A stretch of 6,628 nt of DNA. Origin: an uncultured Hyphomonadaceae bacterium (GTDB lineage Bacteria; Pseudomonadota; Alphaproteobacteria; Caulobacterales; Hyphomonadaceae). The position numbers and the translations under genes are program-made. Shown one piece after another: positions 1 through 6,143 of the stretch. The DNA lies in the NCBI GenBank assembly GCA_938049795.1, contig CALLCD010000214.1:1-6628 (forward strand). Reading direction: 5' to 3'. Positions within the stretch are counted from its first letter, which is position 1, and each line of letters opens with the position of its first letter. The notes beneath the pieces are model-generated. The model saw nothing but the letters and a program-made list of their open reading frames with translations. It was not told the origin of the DNA and did not search any database.

Positions 1-1
1 C

Positions 2-1879
2 GGTCTTCTTGTGGGCTTTATCGGCTGGCGGAGCCTCTATACGGATATGCCCGCTCTGCCCGAGACCGAAACCCTCTGGGCCAAGGGCCGCGAGCAGGCC
101 TATGAGTTCCGCGCGGCCAATGGAGACCTCATCGCCATTCGCGGTCCGCGCTATGGCCGCGTTGTGCAAGTGGCTGAACTGCCGCCTCATGTCGTGCAAG
201 CCTTCATCGCCGCCGAGGACAAGCGCTTCTACGAACACAATGGCGCAGACACCACCGCCATCGCCCGCGCCGCATGGCTCAATTGGCGCTCCGGCCGCAC
301 GGTCTCCGGTGCCAGCACCATCACCCAGCAGCTTGTCAAAAACCTGATCCTCGATCCGCGCCAGACCGTCCGCCGCAAAGCCCAGGAAGTCCGCCTCGCG
401 CGCCAATTGGAAACCCGCCTGAGCAAAGACGAGATCCTCACCCTCTATCTCAACCGCATCTATTTTGGCTCCGGCGCCTATGGCATCGACGCGGCCGCGA
501 CCACCTATTTCGGCAAACCCGCCACCGCGCTCACCCTCGCAGAAGCGGCCCTACTCGCCACTTTGCCCAAAGCCCCCTCCCGCCTTGCCCTCGACAATAA
601 TCTCGACGGCGCCCTTGACCGCCAGCTTTATGTGCTTGGCCAAATGGTCGAAGAAGGCTTCATCACCGAGGACCAGAAAGACGCCGCCCACACCGCGCCC
701 GTCACTCTCGCCGAAGCCCAGCGCTCGACCGCCATTTATGGCTATGTCCTCGATACGGTCACCGAACGGCTCGGCCAAATGCTACCCGATGCGCCCGGCG
801 ATCTCGTCATCACGCTGACCATCGACCCCGTCCTGCAACAAGCCACCCATGACGCGCTCAACGCCACCATCGCAAGAGATGGCGAAACCGCCGCCGCGAG
901 CCAGTCCTCGGCCATCCTGATCCAGCCCGATGGCGCGATTACCACGCTGATCGGCGGGCTCGATTACAATGCCAGCAAGTTCAACCGCGTCACCCAAGCC
1001 CTGCGCCAGCCCGGCTCCAGCTTCAAACCTTTCGTCTTCGCCGCCGCCCTGCAAGCGGGCCTCGACCCGTTCAGCGTCTATCAGGATGCCCCGGTCAAAT
1101 TCGGCGACTGGGAGCCGGAAAACTACTCGCCGGGCTTTTTCGGTCCTGTCACCATGTCCGAAGCCTTTGCCAAATCGCTCAACACCGTCGCCGCCGTGAT
1201 CGGCAATGAGGTCGGCGAGCCAAGCATCATCGCGCTTGCAAAGAGCTTCGGTATCAATTCAGATCTGCGCCCGCTGCCCTCGATTGCGCTCGGCAGTCAG
1301 GAGGTTACCCTGTACGAGCTGACCCGTGCTTACGGCGTCTTCGCAAAGTCCGGTGAACGCCTCGACCCGTATCTCATTCTACGCATCGAGGATTCACGCG
1401 GACAGGTCATCTTCGAACGCCCCGAATACGACCCTGTCCGTGTCTACGCCGCAGACCTCGCCGAAGACATGAACGCCATGCTCGCCCGCGTTGTCCAGAA
1501 CGGCACGGGCGGCAATGCGGCCGTCACCGGCTGGACCGTCGCGGGCAAAACCGGCACATCGCAAGACTGGCGCGATGGCTGGTTTATCGGCTTCACCTCG
1601 GAGATGATTGGTGGCGTCTGGGTTGGCAATGATGATGACAGCCCGATGAACAAAGTCACCGGCGGCGGCCTGCCCGCCCGTCTCTGGTCCGAGATCATGA
1701 CAACCGCCCTTGCCGACACCGCCATCAGGCCGCTCGCAGGTGCCGAAGGCCTGATCACGCCCTCACCGCGCGCCGAAGAACGCATCACCTTCTATCGCAG
1801 CCTGTCAGGCGCTTTCGGTGCCGTCGAACAGCGCACCCTAGCCGACGCCGCGCCAACCTCAGGCGAGTTCCAACGCTAG
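2..1879 (+). CDS. Class A penicillin-binding protein (PBP1A-like), 5' partial
   Basis: Bifunctional peptidoglycan synthase: a GT51 glycosyltransferase polymerises lipid II and a transpeptidase cross-links stem peptides in the periplasm. The reading frame is open to the left edge and begins in what looks like the end of a membrane anchor (GLLVGFIGW), so the true start is upstream. Numbering from the GTG at base 11, GT51 motifs are EDKRFYEHNG (69-78, catalytic Glu69), STITQQ (102-107), RRKAQE (121-126, second acidic residue Glu126) and KDEILTLYLN (139-148). The transpeptidase has SSFK (336-339, nucleophile Ser336), SLN (389-391) and KTGT (513-516). All key residues are intact. The linker between domains is short, with no obvious room for the OB-like insert of E. 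coli PBP1A, and the tail after the transpeptidase is only about 55 residues. It ends tail to tail with the RTX gene, sharing CTAG. Family assignment is firm; the exact paralogue (1A against a shorter class A type) is uncertain. Confidence 0.95.
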   Translation, partial: GLLVGFIGWRSLYTDMPALPETETLWAKGREQAYEFRAANGDLIAIRGPRYGRVVQVAELPPHVVQAFIAAEDKRFYEHNGADTTAIARAAWLNWRSGRTVSGASTITQQLVKNLILDPRQTVRRKAQEVRLARQLETRLSKDEILTLYLNRIYFGSGAYGIDAAATTYFGKPATALTLAEAALLATLPKAPSRLALDNNLDGALDRQLYVLGQMVEEGFITEDQKDAAHTAPVTLAEAQRSTAIYGYVLDTVTERLGQMLPDAPGDLVITLTIDPVLQQATHDALNATIARDGETAAASQSSAILIQPDGAITTLIGGLDYNASKFNRVTQALRQPGSSFKPFVFAAALQAGLDPFSVYQDAPVKFGDWEPENYSPGFFGPVTMSEAFAKSLNTVAAVIGNEVGEPSIIALAKSFGINSDLRPLPSIALGSQEVTLYELTRAYGVFAKSGERLDPYLILRIEDSRGQVIFERPEYDPVRVYAADLAEDMNAMLARVVQNGTGGNAAVTGWTVAGKTGTSQDWRDGWFIGFTSEMIGGVWVGNDDDSPMNKVTGGGLPARLWSEIMTTALADTAIRPLAGAEGLITPSPRAEERITFYRSLSGAFGAVEQRTLADAAPTSGEFQR

Positions 1880-3180
1880 AACAAAAAGTCGTCGTCCGAC
1901 AGATCGCCAAGGCTGACATCAACCAGCCGGACGACCAGCGCATCTCCGAAATCAAGCACAACATCGTCGCCCACCTGTGTCGCGCTCTCCAAAACATCCG
2001 CAAACGACCCCGCGCCTGAAAAGCCGGTAAAGTCGATCATGTCATTGCCATTGCCAAAATCAGTGATCACATCATCGCTCGGGTCGAGGTCCACAAAGAC
2101 AAACACATCATTGCCCGTCCCGCCCGTCAGCGTATTAAATCCGCCCTGTCCGAGCAGAAAATCATCGCCCGCTTGACCGTCGAGAATGTCATTGCCAGTG
2201 CCACCAAGATCAAACCCGTCCGGCTGCGATCCATTGTCCCCGAGCAGCGTATCATTCCCGTCCCCGCCTTCGAGCACATCGTCACCATTGCCGCCAAACA
2301 GAATGTCCTCACCATCACCGGCCGCAATAAAATCGACCCCGTTCTGGCCTGAGAGGAAATCGTCGCCCGCATCCCCGAACAGCGCATCATCGCCATCATT
2401 GCCGTTCAGTTCGTCATTGCCGTCACCGCCATTGAGCGCGTCGTCTCCGTCATTGCCATCGACCAGATCATTGCCCGCGCCCGCATTGACAATATCGCCG
2501 CTTCCGCCCGCCAATATCTCGTCATTGCCCGCGCCGCCAATGATAATGTCATCGCCGTCACCGCCATCAATAAAGTCGGCCCCATCGCCGCCAAACAAAT
2601 CATCCCCAGACGCGCCGCCGAAAATCCGGTCATCGCCCGCGCCGCCCAAAATCGTATCGAAGCCGCCATCACCGTTCAGCGTATCATTGCCGCCGCCACC
2701 GTCGATAAAGTCGCGATCGTCCCCGCCCGAGATGATGTCGTCACCGGCCCCGATGTCAGACCCGGCATCATCATCCCCGAACAGTACATCTTCGCCAGCG
2801 CCGCCGAAGATCGTGTCATCCCCCATGCCACCTGACGCAAAATCATCCCCTGCGCCGCCATCGAGGAAATCAATTCCCGCTTCGCCAAAAAGCTCGTCGC
2901 GAAAATCGCCATCCCCGCCGAGCAATATGTCATTGCCGTCACCTCCGAACAATTTGTCAGCCCCCTGCCCGCCGTCCAGGTCGTCATCGCCCGCACCCCC
3001 GAACAGAAAATCGCCGCCCAACCCGCCAAACAGAAAATCCATCCCGAACCCGCCAAACAGCGCATCCGCCCCCGCCAGACCGTTGAGCGTGTCATCCCCA
3101 TCACCGCCAATAATATCGTCGTCACCTTCCGTGCCGTCGATCTCGTCGTCCTGAAATGTTCCGTTGATAATATTGATCAT
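1876..3180 (-). CDS. RTX repeat calcium-binding protein, probable type I secretion substrate
   Basis: A 434-residue, very acidic protein built almost entirely of GGxGxDxxx nonapeptides (about three dozen, residues 7-361), which in known RTX proteins fold into Ca2+-filled parallel beta-rolls after export. There is no N-terminal signal peptide and no catalytic domain: repeats start after only six residues (MINIIN). The C-terminal 70 or so residues are a non-repeat cap (VITDFGNGNDMIDF and following) ending in DDDFLF. An acidic residue followed by hydrophobic ones at the extreme C-terminus resembles type I secretion signals of serralysins. No ABC transporter, membrane-fusion or outer-membrane secretion gene is in the window, so the exporter must be elsewhere. 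The ATG is supported by GAGGGGA at 3191-3197, ten bases upstream. Repeat irregularities occur at residues 88-98, 135-151 and 314-325. Function beyond Ca2+ binding (surface layer, adhesion, matrix) cannot be read from the sequence. Confidence 0.9.
   Translation of the reverse strand: MINIINGTFQDDEIDGTEGDDDIIGGDGDDTLNGLAGADALFGGFGMDFLFGGLGGDFLFGGAGDDDLDGGQGADKLFGGDGNDILLGGDGDFRDELFGEAGIDFLDGGAGDDFASGGMGDDTIFGGAGEDVLFGDDDAGSDIGAGDDIISGGDDRDFIDGGGGNDTLNGDGGFDTILGGAGDDRIFGGASGDDLFGGDGADFIDGGDGDDIIIGGAGNDEILAGGSGDIVNAGAGNDLVDGNDGDDALNGGDGNDELNGNDGDDALFGDAGDDFLSGQNGVDFIAAGDGEDILFGGNGDDVLEGGDGNDTLLGDNGSQPDGFDLGGTGNDILDGQAGDDFLLGQGGFNTLTGGTGNDVFVFVDLDPSDDVITDFGNGNDMIDFTGFSGAGSFADVLESATQVGDDVVLDFGDALVVRLVDVSLGDLSDDDFLF
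1883..1900 (-). terminator. Weak candidate intrinsic terminator inside the RTX 3' end
   Basis: On the minus strand GTCG, a five-base loop and CGAC (1888-1900) are followed at once by TTTTTGTT, just before the RTX stop codon. The stem is only 4 bp, so this is weak; the T-run is also required by the codons for the terminal Phe-Leu-Phe. It is noted because the convergent PBP gene leaves no non-coding space for a terminator here. Confidence 0.25.
2098..3162 (-). repeat. Tandem RTX nonapeptide array
   Basis: Coding tandem repeat of 27-base units encoding GGxGxDxxx. Most units are exactly nine residues. Exceptions are an 11-residue unit (GGDGDFRDELF, bases 2887-2919), a 17-residue disturbed stretch (2728-2778) and a 12-residue stretch with SQP (2206-2241). 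Units are conserved more strongly in protein than in DNA: the GNDGDDAL units at residues 242-249 and 260-267 use different synonymous codons, so the array does not look like a fresh DNA duplication. Confidence 0.88.
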
Positions 3181-3190
3181 GTCGAAAATA

Positions 3191-3197
3191 TCCCCTC
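3191..3197 (-). promoter_or_regulatory. Ribosome binding site of the RTX gene
   Basis: GAGGGGA on the minus strand lies 10 bases before the ATG at 3180 and supports this start. It is one of only two clear Shine-Dalgarno sequences in the window. Confidence 0.6.
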
Positions 3198-3225
3198 ATT
3201 CTAAGGCGGCCCACCCTCTGGACAA
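3198..3225 (-). promoter_or_regulatory. Possible sigma-70-like promoter for the RTX gene
   Basis: Reading leftward, TTGTCC (3220-3225), a 16-base spacer and TAGAAT (3198-3203) resemble -35 and -10 boxes. The implied transcription start would lie only about 10 bases before the ATG and would cut off the Shine-Dalgarno at 3191-3197, so promoter and ribosome site conflict. The true promoter may lie further upstream in the AT-rich tract. Confidence 0.2.
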
Positions 3226-3353
3226 CTCTCTCCTTATTAACCAAATATCCGCTCGCCCAGCAATCAAAAATTGTGATCGGGCAAACACGATCTGGCACGC
3301 CTGCGCCCATCATCCCCCTTGCATTCTGCCCCGTTCGCCGCCAAACACCGCCT

Positions 3354-5225
3354 ATGGCCCAGACCCCCTTGCTCACCCTGTCCGATGTCCGCCTCTCTTT
3401 TGGCGGCAAGCCGCTGTTTGAAGGCGTGGACCTCGCCGTCTCCAAAGGCGAACGCGCCGCCCTTGTCGGTCGCAATGGCGCAGGCAAATCCACGCTGATG
3501 AAAATCGTCTCCGGACAAATCGAGCCCGACTCCGGCACAGTCTGGGTCCAGCCGGGCACACGCATCATCACCGTCGAACAAGAGCCCGATCTGACGTCAT
3601 ATCAGAGTCTACTAGACTATGTTCTGGACCACCCGATCAAACCCCACGCCGCCGCCGGCCGGATCGACATTGTCACTGACCGCCACCGCGCCGAAGCGGA
3701 GCTGATGGACATGGCGCTTGATCCGGCCGGCAAACCGCAAACCCTCTCGGGCGGTCAGCAACGCCGCGCCGCCCTCGCCCGCGCTTTTGCCACCGACCCG
3801 GACGTGCTCCTGCTCGACGAGCCGACCAACCATCTCGACGTGCCGATGATCGACCTTATCGAAGCGCGCCTGAAAGCCTTTCGCGGCGCTGTCCTGCTGG
3901 TCTCCCATGACCGCAAATTTCTCGAAGGCGTCTCGACCAATACGCTCTGGTTACGCCAGGGCACCGTCCGCAAAAGCCCGCGCGGCTATGCCCATTTCGA
4001 AAGCTGGGCCAGCGAGATTGAGGCCGAGGAGTTGCGTACCTTACAGCGGATGAAAACTCAGCTCAAAGACGAAAAACGCTGGCTCGCGCGCGGGGTCACC
4101 GGCCGTCGCAAACGCAATATGGGTCGGCTCGACCGGCTCAAGACGATGCGCGCCGAACATGCCCGCCGCCGCGCAGCGCTCAGCCAGTCACGCGCCACCG
4201 CCGCGCTCAATGCCGAGACAAATGACACGGCCAGCCGCAAAATCATAGATGTACGCGGCATCTCCAAACAGTTCGACACGCCCGCCGGCCCACTCGTCAT
4301 TGCGGAGGATTTTTCCATCCGTGTGCTGCGCGGTGACCGGATCGGAATTATCGGCCCGAACGGCGCGGGCAAGACCACGCTCCTCAAACTGATGCTCAAA
4401 GAGCTCGCTCCTGATCAGGGCTCGGTCAAGCTCGCCAAAAGCATCGAGACAATCTTCCTCGACCAGACCCGCGAAACGCTCAACCCCACCGACACAATCT
4501 GGGAAACGCTTGCGCCCAATGGTGGGGACAGTCTGATGGTCCAGGACAGCTCGCGCCATGTCGGAGCCTATGCCAGCGATTTCCTGTTCTCGCGCGACCA
4601 GCTTCGCCAACCCGTCCGCGCCCTCTCCGGCGGCGAGCGCAACCGCCTCACCCTTGCCGTCGCCCTCGCCAAGAAAAGCGATTTGCTTGTCCTTGATGAA
4701 CCGACCAATGATCTCGACATGCAGACCCTCGACCTGCTCGAAGAGATGCTCGAGCAATATGCCGGCACGCTGCTCATTGTCAGCCATGACCGCGCCTTTC
4801 TCGACCAGACCGTCACCTCATGCCTGTGTCCGCTCGGGAACGGCAAATGGATACAGACCGCAGGCGGATGGTCCGACGCCCAGGAACAGCTCGGCCAATC
4901 CGCCGCACACAAATCACAAAAAACACAAAATAAATCAAATTCTAACAAGCAAAACCCGAACAAGTCCGCAAAGCCCCAAGCCAAGCTCTCCTTCAAAGAC
5001 AAGCACCGCTTAGCCGAGCTCGACAAGCTCATGCCCGCACTCACCGCTGAAATCGCAGCCCTCGAAACAGACCTCGCCGCGCCCAATCTTTACACAGAAG
5101 ACCGGGCAAGTTTCGACACCAAATCCAAGCGGATCGAGACCGCCCGTGCCGAGCTTGAAACGGCCGAGCTTGAATGGCTCACCTTAGAGGAGAAACGCGA
5201 AGCCATCGAAGCGGGCCTATCCTAA
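3354..5225 (+). CDS. uup: ABC-F family ATPase Uup
   Basis: Cytosolic duplicated ABC ATPase of the ABC-F family, without membrane segments. Uup proteins are linked to ribosome function and, in E. coli, to limiting precise transposon excision and processing branched DNA. The product has 623 residues. Cassette 1: Walker A GRNGAGKST (39-47), signature LSGGQ (131-135), Walker B LLLDEPTNHLD (152-162), switch His185. The inter-cassette linker carries the Uup-type RWLARGVTGRRKRNMGRLDRL. Cassette 2: Walker A GPNGAGKTT (334-342), signature LSGGE (424-428), Walker B LVLDEPTNDLD (445-455), switch His478. Residues 520-541 are a Lys/Asn/Gln/Ser-rich linker, followed by a charged C-terminal coiled coil to the end, diagnostic of Uup rather than EttA. 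ATG 3354 is chosen because MAQTPLLTLSDVRLSFGG begins as Uup homologues do; no Shine-Dalgarno is visible. A GTG at 3273 is the alternative. It is divergent from the RTX gene, and the PAN gene follows 74 bases later. Confidence 0.95.
   Translation: MAQTPLLTLSDVRLSFGGKPLFEGVDLAVSKGERAALVGRNGAGKSTLMKIVSGQIEPDSGTVWVQPGTRIITVEQEPDLTSYQSLLDYVLDHPIKPHAAAGRIDIVTDRHRAEAELMDMALDPAGKPQTLSGGQQRRAALARAFATDPDVLLLDEPTNHLDVPMIDLIEARLKAFRGAVLLVSHDRKFLEGVSTNTLWLRQGTVRKSPRGYAHFESWASEIEAEELRTLQRMKTQLKDEKRWLARGVTGRRKRNMGRLDRLKTMRAEHARRRAALSQSRATAALNAETNDTASRKIIDVRGISKQFDTPAGPLVIAEDFSIRVLRGDRIGIIGPNGAGKTTLLKLMLKELAPDQGSVKLAKSIETIFLDQTRETLNPTDTIWETLAPNGGDSLMVQDSSRHVGAYASDFLFSRDQLRQPVRALSGGERNRLTLAVALAKKSDLLVLDEPTNDLDMQTLDLLEEMLEQYAGTLLIVSHDRAFLDQTVTSCLCPLGNGKWIQTAGGWSDAQEQLGQSAAHKSQKTQNKSNSNKQNPNKSAKPQAKLSFKDKHRLAELDKLMPALTAEIAALETDLAAPNLYTEDRASFDTKSKRIETARAELETAELEWLTLEEKREAIEAGLS
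4911..4948 (+). other. A-rich, G-free segment in the Uup linker
   Basis: These 38 bases contain no G and are mostly A, inside a gene that is otherwise GC-rich. They encode the start of a flexible linker (K, S, Q, T, N) between the second ATPase cassette and the C-terminal coiled coil. The reading frame is kept and the coiled coil downstream is intact, so this is a compositional oddity and not a break. Confidence 0.75.
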
Positions 5226-5286
5226 CAGCCCAGCGCCACCGGCAAGAGTTCGTTAAGACACGCTTGCTAAACTCGCGCGAAAGTCC

Positions 5287-5290
5287 GGAG
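5287..5290 (+). promoter_or_regulatory. Ribosome binding site of the PAN-domain gene
   Basis: GGAG lies nine bases before the ATG at 5300. It decides the start in favour of 5300, because the in-frame alternative at 5174 overlaps the end of uup and would bury the signal peptide. Confidence 0.7.
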
Positions 5291-5299
5291 ACACACATT

Positions 5300-6085
5300 A
5301 TGCGCATTTTTCTGCCTGCCGCCGCAACGCTCATCTTCTGCATGAGCGCCAGCGCCCAATCCTATTCCCACGAGCCAGACACCTATCGTCACGGCGGAAC
5401 CTATTCGACCATACAGTCGAGCAGCGAACAGGCCTGCGCAGAGATCTGCCGTGCAGACACAAAATGCCTCGTCTGGAGTTTTCGCAAACCCCAAACCGCC
5501 GCTGGCCCATCCCAATGCGAATTGAAGCAAAGCATCGGACAGGCTGAAGAAAACCCGCTGATGACATCCGGCGTCTCGCCCCGCTTTTCCGAGCAGCAGC
5601 AAGCCGTCGTCGCGCCGCCCACAACCGATCTTCTCGGCGGCACGCAAGCGCGCACCTTCCCCGCACGAACAAGAGCGGCCCGCACAATCGCGTCCGCGCC
5701 CGCAAGCTATGTCAGCCGACCGCAAGCCGCTGCGCCAACAACACAGCTCCATGAATCAGCCTTTGGCACGGCACCAACGAGACGCGCGCGCGTTACAGCC
5801 CCTCAGCCAACGGGCCGCGTTCTCAGCCCGAATGATCCGCGTATCATCCGCAACCACACAGGCCAGACATCGGTCACCGTAAACGGCACCGGCCAAGCCC
5901 AGCAAACCCGCATCCCCGTGCGCGCCGCCCAGGCTCAACCTGCTCCGCAGCCAACCCGCGCACCCACACGCCCCTATGACAATCTGCGTAATCGCGAGTT
6001 TCCACGTTACTCCGTTCAGGACGGCGTAACGCTCGATGCAGACACCGCGGAAGACGCAGCTCAGACCGCAGGCGCAGGAAGCTAG
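5300..6085 (+). CDS. Exported PAN-domain protein with long disordered tail
   Basis: Predicted secreted or periplasmic protein of 261 residues. Residues 1-19 form a Sec signal peptide (basic MR, hydrophobic core, ASA then Q20). The LIFC around Cys14 does not fit a lipobox, since Phe precedes the Cys. Residues about 22-95 form a PAN/Apple-like domain: YRHGGTY, then Cys46, Cys50, Cys56 and Cys73 with the WSF and GPSQCELK blocks, and the ending NPLMTSGVSPR. PAN domains bind proteins or carbohydrates; the ligand here is unknown. Residues 96-261 are low in complexity, rich in Ala, Pro, Thr, Gln and Arg, with few hydrophobics, and look disordered. One more ordered patch, YDNLRNREFPRYSVQD, lies near the C-terminus, followed by an acidic end. 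It starts 74 bases after uup and may be partly co-transcribed with it; it ends at the terminator at 6116. Domain call good, role unknown. Confidence 0.85.
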   Translation: MRIFLPAAATLIFCMSASAQSYSHEPDTYRHGGTYSTIQSSSEQACAEICRADTKCLVWSFRKPQTAAGPSQCELKQSIGQAEENPLMTSGVSPRFSEQQQAVVAPPTTDLLGGTQARTFPARTRAARTIASAPASYVSRPQAAAPTTQLHESAFGTAPTRRARVTAPQPTGRVLSPNDPRIIRNHTGQTSVTVNGTGQAQQTRIPVRAAQAQPAPQPTRAPTRPYDNLRNREFPRYSVQDGVTLDADTAEDAAQTAGAGS

Positions 6086-6115
6086 GCTTTCCAGAAACAG
6101 TGACAAACCGATTGG

Positions 6116-6143
6116 GCGGGCCCGTTAAACGGCCCGCTCTTTT
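6116..6143 (+). terminator. Rho-independent terminator after the PAN-domain gene
   Basis: GCGGGCC (6116-6122) pairs with GGCCCGC (6131-6137); a G-C and a T-A pair extend the stem past a one-base bulge, with loop TAA, and TCTTTT follows. It lies about 30 bases past the PAN stop. The T-run is on the plus-strand side only, so it is oriented for the rightward gene. The prfC stop codon (6125-6127) lies within the hairpin, so the structure also sits in the 3' end of prfC mRNA. Confidence 0.75.

Larger units (their letters stand above)
3181..3353. promoter_or_regulatory. Divergent intergenic region between RTX gene and uup
   Basis: This 173-base gap must hold the promoters of both the RTX gene (leftward) and uup (rightward). 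It contains an AT-rich tract around 3233-3250 and 3261-3274, and a short inverted repeat GATCG/CGATC (3275-3279 and 3288-3292, 8-base loop). No strong sigma-70 consensus is evident for uup. A GTG at 3273 could extend uup by 27 residues, but the added peptide does not resemble the family. Confidence 0.5.

Noticed and set aside
1444..1788. 114-codon open frame antisense to the PBP transpeptidase region
   Set aside because: It is a shadow of an intact gene with no family-like sequence or ribosome site.
2186..3154. Long Pro/Ser-rich open frame on the plus strand, antisense to the RTX gene
   Set aside because: It is the mirror of the nonapeptide codons: the repeat structure keeps stops out of this frame. 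There is no ribosome site, and the peptide is a monotonous SSP/PP pattern.
2098..3162. Regular repeats that could suggest a CRISPR array or a non-coding tandem repeat
   Set aside because: The period is 27 bases, the units are degenerate, and the frame encodes continuous GGxGxDxxx peptides. There are no unique spacers between identical repeats.
3164..3421. 85-codon plus-strand frame across the intergenic region and the uup start
   Set aside because: It overlaps the starts of two well-supported genes, has no ribosome site and resembles no known protein.
4188..4787. 199-codon open frame antisense to uup
   Set aside because: It lies wholly within the second ATPase cassette, which has intact motifs on the plus strand. 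It is a GC-rich shadow frame with no recognisable domain.
5174..5299. Upstream in-frame start for the PAN-domain gene
   Set aside because: It lies inside uup, has no ribosome site and would place the signal peptide internally. ATG 5300 with GGAG nine bases before it fits better.
5333..5345. Possible lipoprotein box at Cys14 of the PAN-domain protein
   Set aside because: Phe precedes the Cys, where small residues are required, and a good signal peptidase I site (ASA before Q20) follows.
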